Source: Sphingobacterium sp. BN32 (lineage in GTDB: Bacteria > Bacteroidota > Bacteroidia > Sphingobacteriales > Sphingobacteriaceae). From it: a stretch of DNA of 64,000 bases. Below, one piece after another: positions 44,238 to 52,724 of the stretch; position 1 is the first letter of the stretch; every line of letters begins with the position of its first letter. The notes beneath the pieces were generated by a model. It worked only from the letters and a program-made list of their open reading frames with translations. It had not been told where the DNA came from and did no database searches. A program made the position numbers and the translations under genes. The stretch lies in the NCBI RefSeq assembly GCF_030503615.1, contig NZ_CP129963.1:4092001-4156000 (forward strand). The letters are read 5' to 3'.

Positions 44238-44681
44238 CTATTTTAATTGAATCTCAATCAATCCTTCCTCTAAAGCCGCAACGTTCTCGTCGTCGAAAAT
44301 ATCTCTTGATTTTAATTGAATGTTGGTCAAAAGTTCTTCCGTAGTACCCGAATGGTTTACGGTAATGGTAGATTTAGCAGCATTGAATTTCATTTTGGTT
44401 TCATTTACCCCTTTTACTGACTCCACATTGCCATTGAGTTTTTTTAACTTCGACAAATCGATTCCCGAAATCTGTAACATGGTTTGGTTGGAACCTGCGC
44501 CTTGTTTTTTATTGAGGAGCGACCTTACTTTACCGCCTGTTTTAGACGCTTTGTCGGCCGACTGCGCGGCTCTGTCAATGTGATTTACCGCTTTATCGAG
44601 TTTATCTAAAAAGCTTTGTGCTTTTGCTCCCGATACACTGATCAGGAACCCGAGAATGGATGTGAAAATAAATTTTCTCAT
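44238..44681 (-). CDS. Secreted helical protein, unknown function
   Basis: 147 aa. Signal peptide MRKFIFTSILGFLISVSGAKA. The mature N-terminus is a helical Lys/Asp/Ala-rich region (FLDKLDKAVNHIDRAAQSADKASKTGGKVRSLLNKK), followed by a small alpha/beta part (LQISGIDLSKLKKLNGNVESVKGV...STITVNHSGTTEELLTNIQLKS). No enzyme motif. Third gene of the operon. Confidence 0.65.
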   Translation of the reverse strand: MRKFIFTSILGFLISVSGAKAQSFLDKLDKAVNHIDRAAQSADKASKTGGKVRSLLNKKQGAGSNQTMLQISGIDLSKLKKLNGNVESVKGVNETKMKFNAAKSTITVNHSGTTEELLTNIQLKSRDIFDDENVAALEEGLIEIQLK

Positions 44682-44706
44682 TGTTTTTTTGCTTTTAAAT
44701 TGATTG

Positions 44707-45186
44707 TTATTTAATGGTATAGCGTAATCCTAATCCAAAACGAGAAGCATCGAAGTACGTTTCGTTTTCAATAAAAAAATACCGTGGCCGCCAATCCACA
44801 CTTACCGCGATGGGCGCTTTCGGGATGACAAATTCAACGCCTAGCGGCGCCATTAGAGTGAATAGCGTGGTTCCCCCGCCAAAGGCCACAGAGGGGCCGG
44901 CGCCTAGGTGCCATGACAGTCCGTTAACGCCCGGGAAAGCGCTATTGTAACTATATACTCCGTGTACAAAGGTGGCGCCCCGTCCGAATAAAACAGCCGC
45001 TTCGCCCGCGTGATTGGGCGTGAAGAAATACTTCGCGTGTGGCCCCACCATGGTACCACCATCGCCCACGTCAATCAAAATTCCCCCACCCAATTTGTAT
45101 TGGTTGCGTTCCGCTGTTTGCGCCGATACGCCAAGCACAAAAACAAATACAGCCATTAAACATAAAAATGTGATTCTTTTTTGCAT
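44707..45186 (-). CDS. Small outer-membrane beta-barrel protein
   Basis: 159 aa. Signal peptide MQKRITFLCLMAVFVFVLGVSAQ. The mature part alternates polar and hydrophobic residues with many Gly and aromatic residues (YKLGGGILIDVGDGGTMVGPHAKYFF, FGGGTTLFTLMAPLGVEF) and ends FGLGLRYTIK, as in eight-stranded OMPs. Likely embedded in the outer membrane, perhaps carrying the two neighbouring secreted proteins. Family not certain. Confidence 0.7.
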   Translation of the reverse strand: MQKRITFLCLMAVFVFVLGVSAQTAERNQYKLGGGILIDVGDGGTMVGPHAKYFFTPNHAGEAAVLFGRGATFVHGVYSYNSAFPGVNGLSWHLGAGPSVAFGGGTTLFTLMAPLGVEFVIPKAPIAVSVDWRPRYFFIENETYFDASRFGLGLRYTIK

Positions 45187-45216
45187 ACTGCGATTATTTA
45201 ATATGATTTATTTGGT

Positions 45217-45618
45217 TTACTTTCTAAATAAAAAGGTGGATGAATTTCCATCGGCAGTAACTGTTAACGATAAATCGTCCCCGATTAATGTAATCGTAAT
45301 ATATTCTCCGACCTCGTCATCCACAACCTGATAAACGTTGCCGTTTTTCTTCCATCCGAACGAGGAAGTATCGGCACTGCAATCTGCACCTGTTTGGGGA
45401 CTCTTCAACGATAATGTTATCTCCGATTCTGTCACCTTTAAAGTTGATTGGCCATAACACGTCATATTGGTAACATCCACGCTTTCGTTTCCGGCGGTAA
45501 TGCGCTGCAATTTCCACAACCCCACAAGTGGATCCTGTTCCGAAATTTCATCTTTTGCACAGGATATCAATAAGAGAAATCCCGTTAGCAAGAGAAGTGT
45601 CGATATTGATCTTTTCAT
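45217..45618 (-). CDS. Lipocalin-like lipoprotein, first gene of the four-gene operon
   Basis: 133 aa from ATG 45618 (MKRSISTLLLLTGFLLLISC, a clear lipobox). Lipocalin-like family features: DPLVGLWKLQRIT, TLKVTESEITLSL, SFGWKKNGNVYQVVDD and EYITITLIGDDLSLTV. Such small Bacteroidota lipoproteins are secreted to the envelope; ligands are unknown. A perfect TAACTTTG promoter box lies about 38 bp upstream. Confidence 0.75.
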   Translation of the reverse strand: MKRSISTLLLLTGFLLLISCAKDEISEQDPLVGLWKLQRITAGNESVDVTNMTCYGQSTLKVTESEITLSLKSPQTGADCSADTSSFGWKKNGNVYQVVDDEVGEYITITLIGDDLSLTVTADGNSSTFLFRK

Positions 45619-45655
45619 TTTCTTATGCATTTTATTTTTATGATTTCGTTCAAAG

Positions 45656-45687
45656 CAAAGTTATAGCCTGCCACAATGCTGTACAAT
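45656..45687 (-). promoter_or_regulatory. Promoter of the four-gene envelope operon
   Basis: Minus strand: ATTG (45687-45684), 20-bp spacer, TAACTTTG (45663-45656), a perfect -7 box. Leader of about 30 nt to the lipocalin-like ATG. Divergent from the kinase promoter 65 bp away. Confidence 0.65.
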
Positions 45688-45751
45688 TCTCCGAAATCGG
45701 GATTTTTTTCTCCCCTTTTTGGAGGATATTTCTCGACATGATTCTTAATTG

Positions 45752-45784
45752 TTTGGATTCTAGGGAGGTGCGTTATTATATTTG
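45752..45784 (+). promoter_or_regulatory. Promoter of the sensor kinase/response regulator operon
   Basis: TTTG (45752-45755), 21-bp spacer, TATATTTG (45777-45784), a perfect -7 box. The final G is also the first base of a GTG that could open a longer kinase frame. The promoter position rules that start out and points to ATG 45808. Confidence 0.7.
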
Positions 45785-45807
45785 TGGAAAAAATAAAACA
45801 ATTCACC

Positions 45808-47745
45808 ATGCGTCTCGTTGTTTTCATGTTTTTGTTTTTGTGGGCTACGCTGCAGGCGTCGGTCGTGTGGTCGCAGGAAACGACGTATGTGGATAGTCTT
45901 AATAGACAACTGAAGGAGGCAGCGCGTAGCAACAAGGAGAAGGCGGATATTTACTTTCTTTTATCCGATTTTTATTCCTACAGAGACACCGCCAAAGCGT
46001 TTGCGATGCTGGATTCCGCCAACTCTTTCATCGACCCGAAGGATAAACTTTATTACGGCATTCTCACTTTCTACGAAGCGGGTGTTTATTTCGATTTAAA
46101 TATCGAGAAAAGTCAGCAACTGTATATGCAAGCCGAAAACATGTTGAAAGATTTTTCAACTCCGTTGTCTTACGAATATCGAGCACGTTTGTGGAATAAC
46201 TATGGTGTCTTGGAGCAAGCCAAAGACAGGCACGATTTGTTTCTGGATATTTTGCTTAACAAATCTATTCCCTATATTCAGAAAACAAACAAGGTGAGCC
46301 TGCATGCTTCTTATTTGACCAATGTGAGCCTGGTTCTCTTTAATCAAAAAAATTACCCCAGAGCGATACATTACAGCCAAAAAGCCATTGGTCTTTTGAG
46401 GGAAAATGCAATCGAAGACAAGCAACTCGTGTGGGCATACCTAAATTTAGCACATTCTTTCCTGTATTTATCCAAGTCCAACAAAGCGGCTGAAGCCCTG
46501 CAAAGTGTCGAAAAAATTATAGATAAGAAGAGCAGAACGCAAGAAGATTACCTGCCCTATATATCCTACTATTACATCATTAAAACAAAATACTACGATT
46601 TGATCGGTGACAAGCCAAACTCCATTAAAACGTCAAGAGAAGGAATGGCTTTTTGCGGCAAATACAATCTGAAATCCGATTACAATTCGTTGGCACATTA
46701 CTTGGGCCATAATCTGTTGCAAACCGGCGGATACGCCGAAGCAAAGAGAATAAGTCTAATGCTTCTCGCGGATGAGATAAATAGCAAGTCGTTGAAGAAT
46801 AAGGCAAACTCGTTGAAGTTATTATCCGAGGCTGAGCTAAAGCTGGGCAACTACAGATCGGCGTATGACGCACTGAAGCAATTGCATAAAATAAACGACA
46901 GTATGGTGGTAAGGAACGAAAAGTTGAGGGTGGAGGAACTCGAAGCCCGCTATAACACCTCGGAACAAGAAAAAAAAATATTGGCGCTTCAAAACAAAAC
47001 CAAAACGCAAAACATTCTTACCTTGAGCAGCGTTTCCTTCGCGATTTTGCTGCTAGCGTTTTACCTGTACGTCTCGAAACAAAATAAAAAGCAAGCCCGG
47101 CAGGAATTGATCTCGATGGCGCAGCAAAAAGAAGTGGAGATATCCAAAGCGCTGATGGAAGGAAGCGAGCAGGAACGTTCGCGCGTCGCAATGGAACTGC
47201 ACGACGGCTTGGGCGGCAAGCTAACGGGGATAAAAATAAACATCGAGAACATTCTTGAAACCACTCACAACAACGCCCCCCTGCGAAAGGTCGTCTCGCA
47301 ACTCGAAGAGACAGTGTCGGACATCCGTAATCTCTCCAGCAACCTGATGCCCGTGTCTTTGGTTCTCTACGGATTGGACAGCGCCCTGCGTGATTTTGTG
47401 CAGAATCTGCAAACACGAGACACCAAAATCGATTTTTATGCCAGCAACCTCTCCCAACTAACCGACAGGAACAAGCAACTGGCTGTTTACCGCATAGTGC
47501 AGGAATTGGTCACCAATGCCGTGAAGCACGCCGGGGCATTGGCCATTTTTCTCCAATGTACGGTAGAAAACAACTTATTGCTCATAGAAATAGAAGACAA
47601 CGGAAAAGGATTCGACCCCACAACCATTCGCCGCAATATGGGTTTAAGCAACATAGAAACGCGGGTGAAATACCTCAACGGAAAAATGAACATCGATGCG
47701 TTTCCCCAAAAAGGGACCTCCATCAGTATTGAATGTTTGATATGA
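45808..47745 (+). CDS. TPR-containing sensor histidine kinase (HisKA_3 type)
   Basis: 645 aa from ATG 45808, giving a clean signal/anchor MRLVVFMFLFLWATLQASVVWSQ. A large TPR-repeat periplasmic region (to about residue 395) is followed by a membrane helix (LSSVSFAILLLAFYLYV), the phosphoacceptor His in ELHDGLGGKLTG, and a HATPase with YRIVQELVTNAVKHA and DNGKGFD...GLSNIETRVKYLNG. It is expected to sense an envelope signal and phosphorylate the adjacent LuxR-type regulator. The two genes overlap by 4 bp (ATGA). Confidence 0.93.
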   Translation: MRLVVFMFLFLWATLQASVVWSQETTYVDSLNRQLKEAARSNKEKADIYFLLSDFYSYRDTAKAFAMLDSANSFIDPKDKLYYGILTFYEAGVYFDLNIEKSQQLYMQAENMLKDFSTPLSYEYRARLWNNYGVLEQAKDRHDLFLDILLNKSIPYIQKTNKVSLHASYLTNVSLVLFNQKNYPRAIHYSQKAIGLLRENAIEDKQLVWAYLNLAHSFLYLSKSNKAAEALQSVEKIIDKKSRTQEDYLPYISYYYIIKTKYYDLIGDKPNSIKTSREGMAFCGKYNLKSDYNSLAHYLGHNLLQTGGYAEAKRISLMLLADEINSKSLKNKANSLKLLSEAELKLGNYRSAYDALKQLHKINDSMVVRNEKLRVEELEARYNTSEQEKKILALQNKTKTQNILTLSSVSFAILLLAFYLYVSKQNKKQARQELISMAQQKEVEISKALMEGSEQERSRVAMELHDGLGGKLTGIKINIENILETTHNNAPLRKVVSQLEETVSDIRNLSSNLMPVSLVLYGLDSALRDFVQNLQTRDTKIDFYASNLSQLTDRNKQLAVYRIVQELVTNAVKHAGALAIFLQCTVENNLLLIEIEDNGKGFDPTTIRRNMGLSNIETRVKYLNGKMNIDAFPQKGTSISIECLI

Positions 47746-48371
47746 AACGGATTGAAATCATTGTTTGCGACGACCATCCTCTTATTGCCCAGGGATTGAG
47801 CAGTTTTATCGGGCAAAAAGAAGACTTAATCATCGTGGCCACGGCAACTACTGCCCGAGAATTGAGAGAAACATTAGCCATCACATCGGCAGATATCCTC
47901 TTGCTCGACATTAATTTGCCCGATGGCAATGGGTTGGAACTGTGCCCCGAAATAAAAAAAAAATATCCCGAATTGAAAATACTGGCGTTAAGCAACTTCA
48001 ACGAGCGAAGCATCATCTTAAGAATGTTGCATAACGGAGCCTCGGGCTATCTGCTCAAAAGCTCATCCACGGCCGAAATTGAAAAAGCCATCCGCAACAT
48101 CGTCGATGGAAACCTCCATTTCGGCAAAGAAGCGCAAAAAATTCTTACTACCATCACCGCGCAAGAACTCATTGAAATTCCTCCCGTCACTAAACGTGAA
48201 AAAGAAGTGCTGAAATATCTTGCCGACGGTCTCACTACTCCCCAGATCGCGGAAAAAATGTTCGTGAGCGCCGTCACGGTCGACAGCCACCGAAAAAGCT
48301 TGATGCAAAAATTCGAAGTGAACAAAACAGTCATTCTTCTGCAGCGTGCACGGGAATGGGGCATGATTTAA
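47742..48371 (+). CDS. LuxR-family response regulator
   Basis: 209 aa from ATG 47742, coupled to the kinase stop. Receiver domain: acidic pocket IIVCDDHPL, phosphoacceptor Asp in ILLLDINLPDGNG, LALSNFNERSII and GYLLKSS with the conserved Lys. C-terminal LuxR HTH: VTKREKEVLKYLADGLTTPQIAEKMFVSAVTVDSHRKSLMQKFEVNKTVILLQRA. Likely targets are the divergent envelope operon and its own operon. Confidence 0.94.
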   Translation: MKRIEIIVCDDHPLIAQGLSSFIGQKEDLIIVATATTARELRETLAITSADILLLDINLPDGNGLELCPEIKKKYPELKILALSNFNERSIILRMLHNGASGYLLKSSSTAEIEKAIRNIVDGNLHFGKEAQKILTTITAQELIEIPPVTKREKEVLKYLADGLTTPQIAEKMFVSAVTVDSHRKSLMQKFEVNKTVILLQRAREWGMI

Positions 48372-48447
48372 GAACCACTTTCACAGCTGGGCCTCCAATT
48401 GATGAGACTGGCTATATATCCAGCAAGAGTTGCCTATATTTCTGGAA

Positions 48448-48890
48448 TTATTTATTTGGGAGATTTTCATACGCTTTAAGATACCTATAACATGTCGCTC
48501 GACTTATTTGAAGACTTTCGGCTACATCCTGAACTGAAGGACTATTACTCGATTCATAAAGGGGTTTAAGGCTTTAATCTTTTTGATCGTATCTTTACTA
48601 TAACCGGGAGGTCTTCCCCCTTTTCGTCCGCGTGCTCTGGCGGAGGTTAATCCCGCCTTTGTTCTTTCGGATATAATTTCTCTTTCGAATTCAGCTAGGG
48701 ACGCAAATATGTTAAACGTAAATCGTCCAGTGGCAGTATTTGTGTTGATACCATCTTGTAAGGAAGCTAACATCCAGTTGCTGCATCTTTGTGATTAGAT
48801 CAATTAGATCTTTTAGAGATCTGCCGAGACGACCTAATTTCCAAACAACAACAGTATCACCTTTCCTTAACTTTTCGAAGAGTTTACTCG
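48448..48890 (-). pseudogene. Serine recombinase (resolvase/invertase), frameshifted and truncated
   Basis: Pieces of one resolvase appear in order in changing frames: KLFEKLRKGDTVVVWKLGRLGRSLKDLIDLI (about 48.78-48.89 kb), SLQDGINTNTATGRFTFNIFASLAEFEREIISERTKAGL with the linker GRKGGRPPGYSKDT (48.56-48.77 kb), then the HTH VQDVAESLQISRATCYRYLKAYENLPNK ending at TAA 48450-48448. Two frameshifts separate these blocks. The catalytic Ser region (YxRVSTxxQ) is missing at the N-terminus. Non-functional. Confidence 0.85.
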
Positions 48891-49713
48891 TCTTCCATTT
48901 TCTAATAAAGAATAATTTCCTTCTTAAAAAATTCAGTGCTGTTTTTGCGCTCGATCTCAGTTAACTTACTAAGATAATTAAAAGCCTCTTTCATTATTAA
49001 GATTTATAATTTTATAAAACGTTCGATTTGTGAGACAAATAGATTTTGTATGTGGATACAATGCATATAGTTACAAGCCTTAGCAATACCGAATAAAAAT
49101 TGATTCTGCACCGAGTTGCGGGATGTTGCTTATGAAATTTGACTCTCAGTGAGAGAGGAATATAAAGCTTCTAAATACAAGTATAGGATCTAACCCAATA
49201 TAATCCCTCCGTTTTTCACTCCCCTGCCGGCAGTAATTAATGAATCTATTATTAAGTATACTTGCCATTAGGCGATCACCTTAACTCTTAGAGACATAGC
49301 ATATTGTCCGTTTTAATTAAAAAAACCTACATAGCTAAAAATCAACATACTTAATTAAGGGTGAAAATCGATAAATCGAAATAATATATATGGAAATTAT
49401 TTACCAACTAGAATGAAAGCTTGAATAATCTAAATGCCAAAGTTTCAATAAACCCTACTTGTTCCGAATTGTAGAATTCAGATATTCAAGTGAATCATAA
49501 TAAAATCCTTTCCAAATTAAGCTTTTCGTCATAATCAGAAGGTTTTCGTCGTAACCTTGCTGATATATTAAACAATTAATTGATCAATTGTTTGATATCT
49601 ATACTCCATATCTAAATTAACATTTATCAATACTATAAATCTTAATTTGGATTAGAGTTTCATTTTACTAGAAATCAGAGCAGAATTATAAACAATTAAC
49701 TTTAGCAAACTAA
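48891..49713. other. Gene-free, very AT-rich stretch
   Basis: Apart from a 30-codon ATG frame beginning MKEAFNYLSKLTEIERKN (minus strand, about 48.90-48.99 kb) that runs into the resolvase remnant, I see no credible gene, RNA or repeat. It separates the accessory region from the nutrient-uptake operon. Confidence 0.5.
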
Positions 49714-51222
49714 CTATTTTACCCTCCGTCCGTAGTCCAAATATTTATGCCCATCGATTTCGCTAAACTTCAATTCAACTGTATAATTCTTTTCTTTATT
49801 CTGTGCGGTTTCGATATACTGCTTTCCCTTATTTTCATCTACATTTTTATTCTTGAAAAATTCAGTAAGCACTCTTCCTTGCATAGAGTGGTTATTTTTA
49901 ACTCCTAAAACGGTAAACAAGGTAGGCATAATATCAATATAAGATGTAGGGGCCGTGGATTGATACGATTTTTTGAATGAAGGACCATAAAGCACGAGGT
50001 TAGTATTAATTTCAAACGAACTAATACCACCATGTCCTGCAGCTCCTCCGCTCTTATTGTATGCCGAGCCTTTATATCCAAATTCATTTGGAACGTCATC
50101 CCAACTATACGTTACTAGGATATCCGCGGCGCGATCCGGGTGGTTCCAATGAATGCTTGCAAATGAAAAAGTGCCATCTACACTTCCTTTTAAATCAGTA
50201 TCATTCTTAGATTTCGTAAAGATTGGACCAATCCAGGGCTGCTTTTGCAATAACTTTACTATCCTTTCCACTTTTGCTTGGTCTTTATCTTTCACAAAGA
50301 TCGCCCCATCTGCCATTACTATTTTTCCATTACTAAGGTCGTCTCCCAAACCTTCTTCCTCTAGCATGCTTTTAACGGTATGTTCGCCCGCGTATGTTAC
50401 AAATCCATGATCGGCACTGACTAAGACATTAACTTTGTCTTCCAATCCCTTTTCTTTAATAGCAAGAAGAATGCGTCCTAGCTGCTCATCCATAAATTTT
50501 ATCGCCTCCAAAGCTTCTGGTGATCCAATTCCAAATCCATGTTGCTTTGAATCCGGTTCTGAAAGCCATACGGTCGTGATATCCGCAGGCTTCTTATCTA
50601 AACCAAAAGCCAAAAAAGCATCTACCACCCATTTATGATTCGCAAATTTAGGTTGCTTTTGTGATTCAATAGAAGCTATCGTTTGGAAAACAGAATCTCG
50701 GAAAGAAAGCGGAAAAATAAATTCCGGATTAACTGTCCAGCCTTTTTCCTGAGGGTCCTGTAAGAAAGCCTGGCCCGAAGATCCAGAGCTGTACACTGCG
50801 AATGTCTTATTTTCCTGTTTGAGTAATTCAGCGGCCGTCAAATTAGACAACAACCCCAATTTGGACTGCTTTTTCACTATTTCCAAATCGCTTTTGTTTC
50901 CGGTATTATAATTTTTTCGCGCATCAACATCTGCAATATGAATCGTATTCCCGAGAATACCGTGTTTTTCAGGATAAGATCCCGTCGAAAGCGATGCAGA
51001 ATTCACTCTCGTCACTGTTGGGAAAACGCTATGGCTATTTAAGGCAACACTCCCTTTATTTGCCAGATCAAATAGATTCGGCATATGCTCCTGATTGATA
51101 AAATCGGGTCTCAGACCATCAAAAATGATCAGAATAGACTTCGTTTGAGCGAACAAAGTCGAAAAAGCTGATGCTAAACCTAGGGTACAGCAAATTAAAA
51201 ACTTGATGATATTTTTTTTCAT
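49714..51222 (-). CDS. Secreted alkaline-phosphatase-superfamily phosphodiesterase (NPP-like)
   Basis: 502 aa. Signal peptide MKKNIIKFLICCTLGLASAFSTLFAQ. Type I phosphodiesterase/nucleotide pyrophosphatase motifs: metal-binding Asp in LIIFDGLRPDF, nucleophile Thr region FPTVTRVNSASLSTGSYPEKHGI, second site VWLSEPDSKQHGFG, SADHGFVTY and GAAGHGGISS. It hydrolyses phosphodiester or phosphate ester bonds outside the cytoplasm. Last gene of the SusCD operon, so it probably processes the imported or surface-bound phosphorylated substrate. Confidence 0.9.
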   Translation of the reverse strand: MKKNIIKFLICCTLGLASAFSTLFAQTKSILIIFDGLRPDFINQEHMPNLFDLANKGSVALNSHSVFPTVTRVNSASLSTGSYPEKHGILGNTIHIADVDARKNYNTGNKSDLEIVKKQSKLGLLSNLTAAELLKQENKTFAVYSSGSSGQAFLQDPQEKGWTVNPEFIFPLSFRDSVFQTIASIESQKQPKFANHKWVVDAFLAFGLDKKPADITTVWLSEPDSKQHGFGIGSPEALEAIKFMDEQLGRILLAIKEKGLEDKVNVLVSADHGFVTYAGEHTVKSMLEEEGLGDDLSNGKIVMADGAIFVKDKDQAKVERIVKLLQKQPWIGPIFTKSKNDTDLKGSVDGTFSFASIHWNHPDRAADILVTYSWDDVPNEFGYKGSAYNKSGGAAGHGGISSFEINTNLVLYGPSFKKSYQSTAPTSYIDIMPTLFTVLGVKNNHSMQGRVLTEFFKNKNVDENKGKQYIETAQNKEKNYTVELKFSEIDGHKYLDYGRRVK

Positions 51223-51237
51223 ATGGATAATGTTAGT

Positions 51238-52719
51238 TTACTTGTTGTCCCACCAAACTTTAATAGTGCAATCGTCACCCCCCATTTGTTGCACCGCGGC
51301 TTTTAAGTTCTCCGCGTTCAAAGATTGCAAGTAAGTTGGATAAGGTATTCGCGTGGGGAAAGTCCTAGAAGAAGGTATGCCGGGACCCTTTTCAAGTTTA
51401 GGGTATCCGGTTCTTCTGTATTCGAACCATGACTGATAATCTACAAAAAAACCAGCATAGTACTTTTGCAGAAAGATTTGCTCCATCTTTTCATCGACAG
51501 TTCCGCCACTCTTATATTTAATAATGGAATGCTTCAGAAAATCTTCAGGAATGTCAACTTTCCATTGTTTTAAAGAAGCTAGAATGGCATTATTGTAATG
51601 GTTCTCCTCCGTGTCATTGGTTTTATAGTTCTTCAGGGCAAGCTCCGCTTTCATAAACTCCACCTCCGCATAGGTTTGTAAAATACCCATATTCGAGAAA
51701 GTTTTAAGTACATCGCTGAGGTTGGAATTTGCATTTACATCAAACTCCTGTTCTAAGGGATATGCACTGGGGATACCTTGAAATACTGCTTTGTCACCTT
51801 TTTTTACAGTCCGAGCCCATAGCTTTAACCGTGGGTCGTTGGTTTCATTTAAAGTTTTTATGAAAAAGGTCGTGAAGTAATCATTGTCTCTCCAGTCGAA
51901 TGTTCTGGAATTATAATATGGATTGAAATAAGGAAAATTACCTGGGAAAGCCAAGATGGCTTCGTCGGCATTGGATTCAAATACGGGAAAATCTTTCGGT
52001 TTATTTAATATTTCTTCAATTTTAGATCTCACCTTCATCTCCGCTTCCCGACCTTGAATCCTAACTAACAACCTTAATTTTAACGAATTAGCAAACTTCT
52101 TCCATTTCAACATGTTCGCTGCTGAACTTTGGGCGTCGAAAATCAAATCTCCCCCATATGCTAAAGGCTTATCCGTTTCAAAGAGTGTGTTAGCTTCCGT
52201 TAACCAATTCAACATTTGCTCATAAACAACTTGTTGTTTATCAAATTTCGGAAGGAAATTCTTATCCATCCCTTTCGTCGCCTCCAAACATGGAATATCA
52301 CCATATGCATCAGTTAGAATGGAATACATATAAGCTTTCAACACAAGTGCAATTCCCATATAATTTGGCTGTTCCAACCTTTTCGATATTCCATACAAAT
52401 CCTCCGTATCTAAGAGCGCTGCATAATAACTTTCCCAAATATTATCTCTACTACGAACATCCCATCGCATAACGCTATTGATATTTGGATTTGCTCGGGG
52501 CGCCTGTACTTGCATCAAAATATGGGTGAAGCTCTTCGCTTCATTCATTTTTGAAGTCACAATTCTGTATTGTAATTGACTTAACAATACACCCGGAGTA
52601 GCCTCTTTCGGCCGATTTGGATCGGTGTTGAGGTCATTAAAGGTTTTATCGCACGCACTGAAAAGACAAAGTGCAAACATCAAAACGGAAATAAATCTTC
52701 TTCTTATGTTCATCATCAT
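51238..52719 (-). CDS. SusD/RagB-like nutrient-binding lipoprotein (SusD_2 type)
   Basis: 493 aa. Lipobox LCLFSAC in the N-terminus, then DKTFNDLNTDPNRPKEATPGVLLSQLQ, the hallmark of the SusD-like_2 family; LKWKKFANSLKLRLLVRI and a C-terminal GYPKLEKGPG...RIPYPTY. It binds substrate at the cell surface as a lid of the SusC channel encoded next to it (5 bp gap). Confidence 0.93.
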   Translation of the reverse strand: MMMNIRRRFISVLMFALCLFSACDKTFNDLNTDPNRPKEATPGVLLSQLQYRIVTSKMNEAKSFTHILMQVQAPRANPNINSVMRWDVRSRDNIWESYYAALLDTEDLYGISKRLEQPNYMGIALVLKAYMYSILTDAYGDIPCLEATKGMDKNFLPKFDKQQVVYEQMLNWLTEANTLFETDKPLAYGGDLIFDAQSSAANMLKWKKFANSLKLRLLVRIQGREAEMKVRSKIEEILNKPKDFPVFESNADEAILAFPGNFPYFNPYYNSRTFDWRDNDYFTTFFIKTLNETNDPRLKLWARTVKKGDKAVFQGIPSAYPLEQEFDVNANSNLSDVLKTFSNMGILQTYAEVEFMKAELALKNYKTNDTEENHYNNAILASLKQWKVDIPEDFLKHSIIKYKSGGTVDEKMEQIFLQKYYAGFFVDYQSWFEYRRTGYPKLEKGPGIPSSRTFPTRIPYPTYLQSLNAENLKAAVQQMGGDDCTIKVWWDNK

Positions 52720-52724
52720 AAATA

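Noticed and set aside
47018..47457. Long minus-strand ORFs opposite the sensor kinase
   Set aside because: They are antisense shadows of a gene with full HisKA_3/HATPase motifs, with no protein character of their own.
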